Shown: in pieces, positions 27,508-36,551 of the stretch
Numbering within the stretch: position 1 is the first letter of the stretch
Layout of the letters: the number at the start of each line of letters is the position of its first letter
From: Desulfobulbus sp. Tol-SR
GTDB taxonomy: Bacteria > Desulfobacterota > Desulfobulbia > Desulfobulbales > Desulfocapsaceae
Direction: 5' to 3'
Length of the DNA stretch: 56,652 nt
NCBI GenBank assembly: GCA_000769715.1
Contig: JROS01000001.1
Location: 1 to 56,652, forward strand
Position numbers and translations under genes: made by a program
Notes under the pieces: model-generated
Told to the model about the DNA's origin: nothing
Database searches by the model: none
Seen by the model: only the letters and a program-made list of their open reading frames with translations

Positions 27508-28689
27508 TCACAGTTGCTTGCTGAAAATGCGATAACGTTTGTATTCCCTGCCGCCGCAATCCTCAATAATGCTCTGGATTCCGATATTGTCTTCCAGGAT
27601 CCAGGACAGTTCCAACTCCTTCATGCCAAGATCGAGAACCGCCTGCCGGGTATCCCCGATGACCCGGTAGGCCAATGCCGCTCCCAGAGTGGTACCCTGG
27701 AACGCCTTGCGCACTCCCATCAGCAGGATCCGCCCGGTCCGCAATCGTCGGACCTTGAGTCGCCACAAAAGTTTGAGCCAGCCCAGCGGCAACAGGCGGC
27801 CGTTGAGATCGGCGATCGCCTCGTTGAGGTTCGGCAGCAGCACGATAAAGGCGGCCGGCTGGCCGTCCACATAGGCGATTCTGGCCAACCGTTCATTGAT
27901 CAGCAACTTCAAATCGTTGGCCATGTGGGTGATCTCGTTCCTGGTGAAAGGGATAAAACCCCAGTTATCCGACCAGGCATCGTTGAATATGTCGAAGATC
28001 ATATCCAGGTCGTGCTGAAAGTTCTTTTTGCGAACGGTCCTGGTCTCGATTCGTTTTTGCGTCCGTTTGAGGATGAGGTTCATGGCCTTCGAGGGTTCGA
28101 CGCCGGTATCGATCGCATACGCCAGGAGATCCTTCTCCTTGGCGTAGCCGCACTGCCCAACGCGCTTCGCATAATACGGCCGGGCATGGCCCATCATCAT
28201 CGCCGGCTGCGTCTCAAACCCGTCGACCAGTAAACCGCATTCCTGGTTGATCGACAGGTTGAACGGCCCCCGGATCCGTTGCATGCCGCCGGCGCGGTTC
28301 CAGTCTTCCGCGACAGCAAGGATCGCCTCAAAGGTCTCGCTGTTGTCTTCGGCCTCCAGCATCCCGAAAAATCCGGTCGCGTCGTGGTAGCGGTCGAGAT
28401 GCAGCCGGTCGATCTGGGCGCTGATCCGGCCGACCGGACGTCCGTCTCGAAAGGCGATCCAGCAGCGGCAGACCGCGTGATCAAAATATGGGTTTTTTGG
28501 AGAAAAAAGTAACCGCTGCTCATGGAGGAGGGGCGGGACCCATTGCCGATCGTCCTGGTACAGCGACCAGGGAAGGTGGAGAAACGTCTTGAGGTCAGAG
28601 CGGCTCTCGACCTTGACGAGCCGCAACGAGCCATGGGTCCGTGCCGCATCCGTGGGGGGCGTCGTATCTGCAGGGGTGGCGTCTTTCAT
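27508..28689 (-). CDS. cerS: GNAT-fold bacterial ceramide synthase
   Basis: This protein N-acylates the long-chain base. The family pattern is clear: LPWSLYQDDRQWVPPLL near the N-terminus, KNPYFDHAVCRCWIAFRDG, GPFNLSINQECGLLVDGF, and the C-terminal ELSWILEDNIGIQSIIE with GREYKRYRIFSK. These are features of the acyltransferase family (COG3153/DUF-type GNAT, about 390 aa) to which Caulobacter bCerS belongs. The ATG at 28689 (MKDATPADTT) is chosen because upstream residues are low complexity; the ribosome site is weak. It begins the ceramide synthase, MobA-like pair at the right edge of the lipid island. Confidence 0.85.
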   Translation of the reverse strand: MKDATPADTTPPTDAARTHGSLRLVKVESRSDLKTFLHLPWSLYQDDRQWVPPLLHEQRLLFSPKNPYFDHAVCRCWIAFRDGRPVGRISAQIDRLHLDRYHDATGFFGMLEAEDNSETFEAILAVAEDWNRAGGMQRIRGPFNLSINQECGLLVDGFETQPAMMMGHARPYYAKRVGQCGYAKEKDLLAYAIDTGVEPSKAMNLILKRTQKRIETRTVRKKNFQHDLDMIFDIFNDAWSDNWGFIPFTRNEITHMANDLKLLINERLARIAYVDGQPAAFIVLLPNLNEAIADLNGRLLPLGWLKLLWRLKVRRLRTGRILLMGVRKAFQGTTLGAALAYRVIGDTRQAVLDLGMKELELSWILEDNIGIQSIIEDCGGREYKRYRIFSKQL

Positions 28690-28954
28690 GCGGGGAAGTG
28701 AACGGGGCTGGAGGATAGGAGCGGGAAACGGGATGAGCCGGGGTCGACGATACATCGGCTCGATACGCCGCGAGATCATCCCTGCAAGGGGCAACTGGCG
28801 GCAAACGGTACACGACCTGGAGTTTGCGGTCAATAGTCGCCGTCACAACAGATATCACCCATTGCGTCTGGATCATCGTCTAAAATTGATCGCCGGAGGG
28901 GTGCATTCGGTTCGATTTCTGGTCGCAGCAGGGTAGATCCGGCCGGAGTGCAGA

Positions 28955-29416
28955 TCATGGCAATGCCGCTCTGGCCCCGGTTTTCCGCGGCGTGTTCAAG
29001 CGCACAATCTCATGGCGATTCACCTGCATGTCGCCCAGCAAACCCAGGTGATAGTCGAGGACAAAGGTTATCCGACCCGACCACCGTTGCGCCTTCGTCG
29101 TCGCCATTTTGACGAGGATGCTGGCGACGATCTCGGTCTGGGCCTCGTCGCAGTGTTGAATGAGTCTCATGATGTCGGTCTTGTCCAGGACCTTGCCGTG
29201 CGGAGGAAAGGACAGGGCCGACGCCGTCTCCCAGACCGGCGGCATGATCGACCATTGGCCGCAGTCGGGGCAGCGACAGTGCATGACGTTATCCTTCCGT
29301 TCCATCTTCGCCCTGGCGAAATCGAACTGCTCCAGGCAGTGGGGGCAATGAGGCTCCATGTCGTCACCAAGGCCCAGTGCCGGCAGTCCGCCAAAATCGT
29401 TATCATAGTCAATCAT
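28955..29416 (-). CDS. Hypothetical zinc-ribbon protein
   Basis: The ATG at 29416 is preceded by GGGAGGGA on the minus strand. Residues 15-55 contain CPHCLEQFDF and CRCPDCGQWS, two C-x2-C pairs that form a zinc ribbon. The remainder (153 aa total) contains a segment DIMRLIQHCDEAQTEIVASI and WSGRITFVLDYHLGLLGDM without recognised family. It is probably cytosolic. No neighbour is co-transcribed. Function unknown. Confidence 0.75.
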   Translation of the reverse strand: MIDYDNDFGGLPALGLGDDMEPHCPHCLEQFDFARAKMERKDNVMHCRCPDCGQWSIMPPVWETASALSFPPHGKVLDKTDIMRLIQHCDEAQTEIVASILVKMATTKAQRWSGRITFVLDYHLGLLGDMQVNRHEIVRLNTPRKTGARAALP

Positions 29417-29543
29417 GACGATTCCCTCCCCAACTGACCCTTGGTCTTCATTGTCTCGCCCCCCTTGCCGCATTTTTTCGATATGATCTATCTATTCACA
29501 ATTATGTGAGATACACAGAGGGATCGACGATAGTCAAGCGGAT

Positions 29544-29560
29544 ATGGAGCTGAGCTCCAT
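29544..29560. promoter_or_regulatory. 17-bp palindrome followed by a T run
   Basis: ATGGAGCTGAGCTCCAT is palindromic apart from its centre base and is followed by TTTTT. Nothing upstream on the plus strand needs a terminator, so an operator is at least as likely. Confidence 0.4.
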
Positions 29561-29593
29561 TTTTGTGGAAGCTGGTCCGGTTTTGCGGAAGAA

Positions 29594-29611
29594 AATTACT
29601 GAATAGTAATT
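29594..29611. promoter_or_regulatory. Perfect 7-bp inverted repeat, possible operator
   Basis: AATTACT (29594-29600) and AGTAATT (29605-29611) flank GAAT. The dyad lies 310 bp upstream of the Lon-like gene and about 180 bp upstream of the zinc-ribbon start, in AT-rich DNA. Confidence 0.35.
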
Positions 29612-29924
29612 GATAGCCGCGTTTGGCTGGGCGGACACGTGCACAGAGTGGTATCTGCTTCAGGGTGAAGATCGGACTGAATGGGCAGACAAAATTTGTA
29701 TCGCCGGGGCGGCCGGTAAAAAGCCGTCCGGCGAATGCCGTGAGGTTGACCGGTGGTTTCAAAATATCTGCGCGTTGCACCGTGATCTGCACGAACGAAG
29801 TTTGAGTCGGCTGCCGTTCTCGTGCTATGATGGAACACAGATATCAGGGAACGGCTGGATTTTCCTTGTCCTTGACCAGCCGGGGGAATGTTTTTCGCAC
29901 ACTAACGAGAGAAAGAGGTGAGAA

Positions 29925-32372
29925 ATGCCCATCCGGAAAATCAGTCCCGAGAGTGCGTGTCTTCAATGCCCGCTGGAGATGTTTGCCTTTGAATCGACCG
30001 ATGAGATCCATGAGGTCGCCCGGATAGTCGGCCAGGATCGCGCCCTGGAGGCGGTGGAGTTCGGCATCGGCATCGAGCACAAGGGGTTCAACCTGTTTGT
30101 GATCGGTCCCCAGGGGACCGGACGCCACACCGTCATCCGCTCGTTCATCGACCAGAAGGCGCTGACCCTCCAGGCGCCCCGAGACTGGTGCTACGTCAAC
30201 AACTTCCGTCAGTCCCACAAGCCCCTGGCCTTCGATTTCCCGCAGGGGGAATCGCTCGTCTTCAAGAAAGAGATGCATGACCTCATCGACATGCTGCGGG
30301 TGACGCTCAGCACCGTTTTTGAAGGAGACGATTTCAAGTCCCGCATCAAGGCGGTCAACGAGGAGTTCAAACGCAAGGTTGACCGTCTCTACCACCAGAT
30401 CGAAGAACAGGCCAAACGGGAAAGCATCGCCGTGGTGAAAAGCGATCAGGGGATCATGGTGGCGCCGATCGATGGTGCCGGCAACATTCTCGATACCGAA
30501 TCCTTTCGTAAACTGCCCGAAACGATCCGTCAGCGCATCGATGAACTGATCGAAAAGTACCAGAATGTCCTGCAGGACGGCATGCAGCAGATCACCCAGA
30601 TGAAACGGGAAACGGAAGGGGAGAAAGGCAAGATCAAGGAGGATCTGGCCCGCCAGGTCGTCTCCACCCTGACCAGCACCCTGAAGATGAAATATCAGAG
30701 CCGGGCCGCGCTTAACCAGTACCTGCAGGATGTGGAAGACGACATCATCGAGCATGTCGACGATTTTCTGTACCGTGCCGAAGAAGGCCGGGAAAATTTC
30801 GTCAATCTGATGACCGCGCACGCGCCGTCCTTCGACCGTTACGAGGTGAACATCCTGGTGGCCAACGACAGTTCCAGTGCGCCGGTGGTCTACGAGGATC
30901 TGCCGACCTACCAGAACCTGCATGGCCGTATCGAAAACGTGGCCAAAATGGGCATGCTGTCGACCCATTTCACCCTTATCAAGCCGGGGTCGCTGCACAT
31001 GGCCAATGGCGGCTACATCATCATCGATGCCCGACGGCTGCTGATGCAGTCGTATGCCTACGAGGGGTTGAAAAGGACCCTGCGGGCCCAGCAGATCCGG
31101 ATCGAACCGCTGGAGCGGCTGCTCGGTTTCATGAACACCGTGTCGCTCGAACCGGAGCCGATCCCCCTGCAGGCCAAGGTGGTGCTCATCGGCGATGCCT
31201 ATCTCTACTACCTGCTGAAACAGTATGATGCCGAGTTCGACTCGCTGTTCAAGGTGCAGGTCGATTTCGAACATGCCATGGACCGGACGCCGGAGAACGT
31301 CCGCCTCTATTCTTCGCTGGTCGCCGGCATGGTCCAGTCCGAGAAACTGCTGCCCCTCGACCGCGGCGGCATGGCGCGGCTGGTGGAGCACAGCGCCAGG
31401 GTTGCCGGGGATTCGGGCAAGATATCCCTCTACCTCGAGCAGTTCTGCGACATCGTCAAGGAGGCCGATTATCTGGCGCGGAAAAGCGACAAGGCCACGA
31501 TCGCGGCGCCCGAGATCGTGGCGGCGCTGGCGGCGGCCCGGCGACGGGCCGGGCGGATCCGGGACAGGATGATCGAATACATCGAGCAGGGCATCCGCCA
31601 TATCGCCACCGACGGCGAGGAGGTGGGACAAATCAACGGGCTGTCGGTCGTCTCCCTCGGTTCCTCTTCCTTCGGCATCCCTTCACGGATCACGGCCCTG
31701 ACCCGGCCGGGCAAGGAGGGGGAACTGATCGACATCGAAAAGAAAGTGGAACTTGGTGGTCCTATCCATTCGAAAGGGGTATTGATCCTTGAATCGTTTT
31801 TCCGCGCCCGTTATCTGCGGGACATGCCGATCGGCCTGCGGGCGAGCCTGGTGTTCGAGCAGTCCTATGGCGGAGTGGAGGGAGACAGCGCGTCCTGCGC
31901 CGAACTCTGCGTTCTGCTCTCTTCCCTGGCCGGCGTCGGGGTGAAGCAATCGCTGTCCATCACCGGGTCGGTCAGCCAGCGGGGCGAGGTGCAGGCGATC
32001 GGCGGGGTCAACGAGAAGATCGAGGGATTTTATGATCTCTGCCAGGGACGGGGCCTGACGGGCGGGCAGGGGGTTATTCTCCCCGAATCGAATGTTCGCC
32101 ACCTGATGCTGAAAGAAGAGGTGGTCCAGGCGGTGGCGAACGGGACGTTCCACCTCTGGTCCGTCAGCCATGTCGATGAGGCGATTGAACTGCTGACCGG
32201 CATTCCCGCCGGTGAACGCGGAGCCGACGGGACTTATCCGGCGGACAGCATCAACGGCCGGGTGGAGAATACCCTGAAACAGTTCGTCCTCGATCTCCGG
32301 GCCTTCAATAAACCCGGGAAGGATGAGAAAGAGGACAACGGGGAGGCGCCGGACGCGGCGCCAACTTTCTGA
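29925..32372 (+). CDS. Lon-like AAA+ protease (S16 family, LonB/C-type)
   Basis: This ATP-binding serine protease acts in cytosolic protein quality control. The 815-aa protein has Walker A VIGPQGTGRHTVIRS near residue 60, with the usual GKS/T replaced by GRHT. A long helical insertion (about 130-260) and the AAA lid follow. The C-terminal proteolytic domain has the catalytic serine in GDSASCAEL near residue 655 and the catalytic lysine in GGVNEKIEGF near residue 698. GAGAAAGAGGTG precedes the ATG. It lacks the LON N-terminal domain, as in the family annotated 'lon-related putative ATP-dependent protease'. The degenerate P-loop suggests weak or absent ATP hydrolysis. Monocistronic, with a strong hairpin after it. 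Confidence 0.92.
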   Translation: MPIRKISPESACLQCPLEMFAFESTDEIHEVARIVGQDRALEAVEFGIGIEHKGFNLFVIGPQGTGRHTVIRSFIDQKALTLQAPRDWCYVNNFRQSHKPLAFDFPQGESLVFKKEMHDLIDMLRVTLSTVFEGDDFKSRIKAVNEEFKRKVDRLYHQIEEQAKRESIAVVKSDQGIMVAPIDGAGNILDTESFRKLPETIRQRIDELIEKYQNVLQDGMQQITQMKRETEGEKGKIKEDLARQVVSTLTSTLKMKYQSRAALNQYLQDVEDDIIEHVDDFLYRAEEGRENFVNLMTAHAPSFDRYEVNILVANDSSSAPVVYEDLPTYQNLHGRIENVAKMGMLSTHFTLIKPGSLHMANGGYIIIDARRLLMQSYAYEGLKRTLRAQQIRIEPLERLLGFMNTVSLEPEPIPLQAKVVLIGDAYLYYLLKQYDAEFDSLFKVQVDFEHAMDRTPENVRLYSSLVAGMVQSEKLLPLDRGGMARLVEHSARVAGDSGKISLYLEQFCDIVKEADYLARKSDKATIAAPEIVAALAAARRRAGRIRDRMIEYIEQGIRHIATDGEEVGQINGLSVVSLGSSSFGIPSRITALTRPGKEGELIDIEKKVELGGPIHSKGVLILESFFRARYLRDMPIGLRASLVFEQSYGGVEGDSASCAELCVLLSSLAGVGVKQSLSITGSVSQRGEVQAIGGVNEKIEGFYDLCQGRGLTGGQGVILPESNVRHLMLKEEVVQAVANGTFHLWSVSHVDEAIELLTGIPAGERGADGTYPADSINGRVENTLKQFVLDLRAFNKPGKDEKEDNGEAPDAAPTF

Positions 32373-32418
32373 AACCCGCGCATCCCTGAGTCAATTCTCT
32401 CGAGGTAATGTCGCCACC

Positions 32419-32456
32419 CCAGTACGGCCCCGATTGAAAAACCGGGGCCGTACTGG
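32419..32456 (+). terminator. 14-bp perfect hairpin after the Lon-like gene
   Basis: CCAGTACGGCCCCG (32419-32432) pairs with 32443-32456 around a 10-nt A-rich loop. Only a short T-rich tail (TCTT) follows, so it is an imperfect intrinsic terminator. Confidence 0.65.
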
Positions 32457-32549
32457 TCTTGCAGTCCGTTTGCGGTAGCGGTACAATGGATGATCGGGTT
32501 GTGACGGAGTCCTTGTCATTCGACAATCAACAACATCAAAGGAGAAAAA

Positions 32550-33050
32550 ATGGCCACAACGACAGAAAATCTGAAAGAGGCATTTGCCGGCGAAAGTCAG
32601 GCCAACCAGAAATACAAGGCCTTTGCCAAGAAGGCGGAAAAAGAAGGTTTCGTCAATATCGCCAAACTGTTCCGCACAACCGCCGAGGCCGAGAGAATCC
32701 ATGCCGAAGGTCATTTGAACGCGCTGGAGCATATCCATTCAACAGCCGAAAATCTGCAGGCGGCAATCGATGGCGAGACCTTCGAATATACCAAGATGTA
32801 CCCGCCGATGGTGGAGTTGGCTCAGTCCGAAGGGCACAAGGCCAAGACCATGTTCAAGTTCGCCGTCGATGCCGAAGAGGTTCATGCCAGAATCTACCAG
32901 AAAGCCCTCGAGGCCGTGAAAAAAGGGGTGGATATGGATGTCAGCGATTTTTATCTGTGTCCGGTCTGCGGCTATATCGAGGTCGGCAGCGCACCCGACA
33001 AATGTCCGGTCTGCGGGGCCTTGAAGAAAATTTTCGTCAAGGTTGATTGA
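32550..33050 (+). CDS. rbr: Rubrerythrin
   Basis: This non-haem di-iron protein reduces hydrogen peroxide in anaerobes. Residues 1-125 form the four-helix bundle, with iron ligands in FAGESQANQKY and EAERIHAEGH and again in FAVDAEEVHARIY. Residues 130-166 form the rubredoxin-like domain with CPVCGYIEVG and CPVCGALKK. Length (166 aa) is the short clostridial/deltaproteobacterial type. AAGGAG sits 8 nt before the ATG. A terminator-like hairpin follows. Confidence 0.97.
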   Translation: MATTTENLKEAFAGESQANQKYKAFAKKAEKEGFVNIAKLFRTTAEAERIHAEGHLNALEHIHSTAENLQAAIDGETFEYTKMYPPMVELAQSEGHKAKTMFKFAVDAEEVHARIYQKALEAVKKGVDMDVSDFYLCPVCGYIEVGSAPDKCPVCGALKKIFVKVD

Positions 33051-33065
33051 TCTCTCCCCACTCCT

Positions 33066-33097
33066 CCGGCAGGCCGTGAGCGGTACGGGCCTGCCGG
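33066..33097 (+). terminator. Hairpin after rubrerythrin
   Basis: CCGGCAGGCC (33066-33075) pairs with GGCCTGCCGG (33088-33097) 15 bp after the rubrerythrin stop. There is no clear T run. Confidence 0.55.
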
Positions 33098-34177
33098 CTA
33101 CGCCCTCTGCCGGATGGATGTTGTGGCCGGCCTCAACCAACCGTAGCAGCGGATGATCAGTGCCTGCGGTTGCCGTTTCTACCCTGACTCTTTTCGTTAC
33201 CCCTGCCTGATGTCGTGGTATTCTCGGTTGGGCAGGTTCCGCTGACGATGCGCCTCCAGTGCGAGATCAGACAACAGCGTTTTGCGCGACCTCGCTGTCG
33301 CGTCCTGGACTTCGAATCGAGGCGGTTTCCATATTGGCCGTAGTATTCCGGCCGTCCCGTACGTGATCCCCGAATCCTGTGGTTTTTCTCCCCGTGTTAT
33401 GGCGTCTGGCATTCGTTCGGCATGTGGCGATTGAAAAAATCGGCCCATGCTTCCGGAAAATTTTATCTGTTTCCGGAGAGATGAATATGCTCAAGAAATG
33501 TGCCTGGATCAAAGGCATCGTTAATCCTGTGCCCGATAAACGTCATGGGGTAACGGCAATTCCCGGTGCCGGCGTGTGCGATAAAGCTGTCGGGACGGAT
33601 GAAGAAAGGATTGAAATCCGGGCCGCTCGGTTAACCAATACTCGCTGTAGATTCCATGTGATTTTGGCGATATTGATGCTGCTCGAGCGTGATCGACGGA
33701 TTTCATTTCACGATCTCTGAACCGGATTTTCAGAGAAGTGGACGATTTTATCATTCTGTTATCGTTATTGCCTCTTGTAAACGAATATCTTGATGCGTAA
33801 TCTGTTAGCGAGAAGCATTCACAACAACACGCAAAGATCGATTTTTCACCAGTCAAACGTTCAGCTTCGAGCGAGAGGGCATCTGATTTTAAAAGGAATA
33901 CGAGACTCCTGTGGAGGCGATAACGATTGTCTCAAATGAAGGTCTGTGCTGGTGAATCGGGTAGGCGATATTTCTATAGTAAGACAAAATCTTTTGAAAA
34001 GAATATTTTTATGTGTTGGAATTTTTCATATTCAGGTTATTATCCTGCCATTGTTACGGTACCGGATTCCAGATGATGTTTTAACTCTGCTTATCCATTC
34101 CAAGGGAAGCTCAACCACAAGATTAGCCTTCGGGGCAACATCCAATGATGCTGCAATCATAAAAAAGGAGAACACTC
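33098..34177. other. Mostly non-coding stretch, one doubtful small ORF
   Basis: About 1.1 kb between rubrerythrin and the next supported gene. Base composition falls towards AT after 33730. One 79-codon frame (33481-33720) has a GGAGAG before its ATG and starts MNMLKKCAWIKGIVN, but it has no family and no conserved context, so it is mentioned rather than called. The last 250 bp are AT-rich and should contain the promoter of the gene at 34178. Confidence 0.4.
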
Positions 34178-34561
34178 ATGAAAGATAAGCCCAAACAAAA
34201 AAGAGTCAGGCTCGGTAGTGATAAAGAGTTCTTAAGTAAGCTGGTAGCGATTCTTGAGAAAGAGAAGGTTACGAAAGAAGAACTCGCACAAAGATTGGGC
34301 CTGGATAATGCGAAAAAAATCTCCGATACAGTGCTTCTTGCCGCTGTGAAACTCGCCGGAGATAGCTCTTTCCTGGCCAATATCGGTGGAAAAACGAGCG
34401 GAAGGATTAAAAAAGGGGCGCAGTACGCCCAGAAGAAAGGGTTGGTTATTCCGGCGTGGCTGTTTGAGGGGAGAACTGTGGCCGATGGTCAGCAGTTTAT
34501 GGTCCAGTTCGGGCGGAAGGGAATCATCACTCTCAGGCCGCAAACCGAAGACAACGCCTGA
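34178..34561 (+). CDS. Hypothetical basic protein, possible DNA-binding N-terminus
   Basis: An AAAAAAGGAG ribosome site lies 8 nt before the ATG. The 127-aa product is lysine-rich and starts MKDKPKQKRVRLGSDKEF. Residues 20-50 (AILEKEKVTKEELAQRLGL) read like a helix-turn-helix or winged-helix segment, and the C-terminus ends in FGRKGIITLRPQ, a beta strand pattern. No family recognised. Its A+T content is higher than that of the flanking metabolic genes, consistent with acquisition. Confidence 0.72.
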   Translation: MKDKPKQKRVRLGSDKEFLSKLVAILEKEKVTKEELAQRLGLDNAKKISDTVLLAAVKLAGDSSFLANIGGKTSGRIKKGAQYAQKKGLVIPAWLFEGRTVADGQQFMVQFGRKGIITLRPQTEDNA

Positions 34562-35405
34562 TTGTCCACCTACCCGGGTCAGGGGCGGAGATCGACATAT
34601 CTGTATGTCGTCACAGAATGCTGCCCAGAATTTGACCTCGAAACGCCGTTAGTCCGACACTCCCGGGTCAATTCCGTACGAGTGTCGGACTTGTCTTGAA
34701 CGCGACCTCCCTCACTTCGGCACAACCACGGCTGAGCATAATGGCCGGGGTTGTGAACCTGGATCGCGATGGCCGCTCATCGCCTTGCGATACACTGTCG
34801 TTTATCCTGGACGTTCGGCCGGCCCCCGGTTTGCCTGACAGGTGAGGGGGCACCCCTCAGGGGCGGTATGGCTTGAGTCCGTTCTTCTTTTATTCATCAC
34901 TCTATCAGTATCCTGGTCGTCAGCCTTGACTGCTGTGGTCGCGACCCGGGCGGTGGCCGATCCTGGCCGGGCCCCAGCCTATCGGGCATATCCGCTGCGA
35001 TTCCTGGGGCATCAGCGTGTGGCCGTCAGAAGTCGGCGGCGAAGGTTGGTCAAAGAACCGAGGCCGCCTCACCGAAGAGGGCGATAGCCATATCGTAGCC
35101 ACTTCGACTTGACCATCCGGGTATGTCATGCTATAAAATAGAGTATTCTCTGAAAATCTGGATTATTCTTGTCGGTTGGTAGATGAGGCTGTATACATTC
35201 GAATGCATCTTTCCCTGTATCTGCCAGGAGCCCGGCAGAAAAAAATCTTCCGCATTTCTCCCGCTAGCTGCAGAAGGAAGCACCTGGTCGCCATACGCTG
35301 AATGGTTTGCAACCACACGGATGGCGAAAGTAAAGACAACTTGATACTCCCCGGACTTGATGTATCAATTCTGATTTGAACGTAAAATAATTGAGTGATA
35401 GAACA
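34562..35405. other. Intergenic stretch with one inverted repeat
   Basis: No supported gene in about 840 bp. It holds the 12-bp inverted repeat at 34651-34691 and then noncoding sequence up to the DUF2080-type gene. Confidence 0.45.
34651..34691. repeat. Perfect 12-bp inverted repeat
   Basis: AGTCCGACACTC (34651-34662) and GAGTGTCGGACT (34680-34691) form a stem with a 17-nt loop about 90 bp after the hypothetical gene. It may end its transcript, but the T run is missing. Confidence 0.5.
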
Positions 35406-35612
35406 GTGGAAAGCAAAATCAGCAATACTGATGGCCCTGAACACCTCGCCGTCCAATCAGACCAGGCCAATACCAAGCCTGGGAAGGTCAAATTTGAGGT
35501 ATTTGGTGAGGAAATGATCGAAAAGGAGGTCAAACTCAGTGGCAACAGCGGCAGAGTTTATTTACCCCCGGTCTGGGTAGGCCACCGTGTGAAGATTATC
35601 AGATTAGACTGA
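35406..35612 (+). CDS. DUF2080 family transposon-encoded protein
   Basis: The 68-aa product ends with EKEVKLSGNSGRVYLPPVWV and GHRVKIIRLD, the pattern of small DUF2080 proteins. These are annotated as transposon-encoded, mostly in archaea and some deltaproteobacteria, and resemble AbrB/SpoVT-like DNA-binding folds. GTG 35406 is preferred over the TTG at 35391; neither has a strong ribosome site. No transposase is adjacent, so it is an orphan here. Confidence 0.65.
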   Translation: MESKISNTDGPEHLAVQSDQANTKPGKVKFEVFGEEMIEKEVKLSGNSGRVYLPPVWVGHRVKIIRLD

Positions 35613-35628
35613 GGACGTGCTGAAAAAA

Positions 35629-36081
35629 ATGAATCCAGATGAAATAAGCGTCTCAATCAGAAAGATGAGACTCGATGATATCGATGATATCAAGAGAATT
35701 TACGAGCTTATCACCAAAAAAGACCTGCCCGAGGATTTCGGGGAGTTGGTGGAAAATCCTCGCGAAAAGCTGACACTGGAGCCGAATTGCTTCGTGGCCG
35801 AATTCGAAGGCAAGGTGGTCGGTTTTATGATCAGTTTCGTCATGGCCTTTACCTTTGGTATGGGAAAAAAAGCATGGATTGCTTCCATGGGGGTAGAGCC
35901 GAAGTACATGGGGAAACAGATCGGCGCCCGGTTGGCACGGGAAATTTTCGAGTTTTACAAAGCCCAGGGCGTCACCAATCTCTACACCGCCGTACAATGG
36001 GATGCCACGGATCTCGTCTCTTTTTTCAAGACGCTGGGATTTCATCGAAGCGACTTCATCAACCTGGAAAAATCCCTGTAG
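35629..36081 (+). CDS. GNAT family N-acetyltransferase
   Basis: This 150-aa GNAT protein has SIRKMRLDDIDDIKRIYE at the N-terminus, CFVAEFEGKVVGFMISFV (strands 3-4), ASMGVEPKYMGKQIGARL (acetyl-CoA pyrophosphate loop, here K-x-I-G), and a C-terminal TLGFHRSDFINLEK. GNATs of this size acetylate amines of small molecules or protein N-termini; the substrate is unknown. It starts 17 bp after the DUF2080 gene. Its last 23 bp overlap the antisense end of the broken membrane-protein gene. Confidence 0.88.
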   Translation: MNPDEISVSIRKMRLDDIDDIKRIYELITKKDLPEDFGELVENPREKLTLEPNCFVAEFEGKVVGFMISFVMAFTFGMGKKAWIASMGVEPKYMGKQIGARLAREIFEFYKAQGVTNLYTAVQWDATDLVSFFKTLGFHRSDFINLEKSL

Positions 36082-36516
36082 CCCTGATTCCAGCTGTTTG
36101 TGGTATGAAGAGTGTCGCCATGCTGAATGGTTTCCACCATATGCCGCTCAGCCCCACAACGACCAGAAAACCAACCACACCAACCGCCAAACCGACAACG
36201 GAATACCAGATCCCGGCCCAGGGCTGGCGGTCGGTGAGCGAATATTTGCCATAACCGCCGAAGAGCAGGGCCTGCCAGATCCAGGCGTTGATGATCATCC
36301 AGAAGAAAGTCGCTTCGGCGAAGACCTGGACAAATTTCCCGGCGGTTTTGGCATCCACCTCCTGCGGCCCCGGCGCTCCGAAGGCCAGAATAATGCTTTT
36401 GGACATCCATCCCCAGACCGGCCAATAATCAGGCTCAGGATGAAGCAGGCCACAGCGGCAACAATTCCCGTTGTGATCAGGCTGTTGAAACTGCGTTTTA
36501 CCATAAATTGATCCAT
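36059..36516 (-). pseudogene. Frameshifted integral membrane protein
   Basis: Reading from ATG 36516 (AGGTGAT upstream) gives MDQFMVKRSFNSLITTGIV with a membrane helix ending LSLIIG. Near 36420 the frame must shift by one base, and the sequence then continues as VWGWMSKSIILAFGAPG, VFAEATFFWMIINAWIWQAL and VVGLAVGVVGFLVVVG. The joined product would have three or four membrane helices. It sits just downstream of benzoate-CoA ligase on the same strand and its last codons overlap the GNAT gene. No family is recognised. The break lies in a GGCCGG run, so a sequencing error is also possible. Confidence 0.6.
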
Positions 36517-36551
36517 AACTGGTATCACCTATCGTATTGTTGGATCGAAGT

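Larger units (their letters stand above)
29417..29924. other. Divergent intergenic region with two palindromes
   Basis: The spacer between the zinc-ribbon gene (minus) and the Lon-like gene (plus) has no gene. It is AT-rich around 29480-29620 and contains the two palindromes listed separately, so it is probably a shared regulatory region. Confidence 0.5.

Noticed and set aside
29844-31631. Open minus-strand frame of 595 codons
   Set aside because: It is antisense to the Lon-like protease and has histidine- and leucine-rich shadow composition.
33946-34188. Plus-strand 80-codon frame
   Set aside because: It lies in AT-rich promoter-like DNA and overlaps the ribosome site of the supported gene at 34178.
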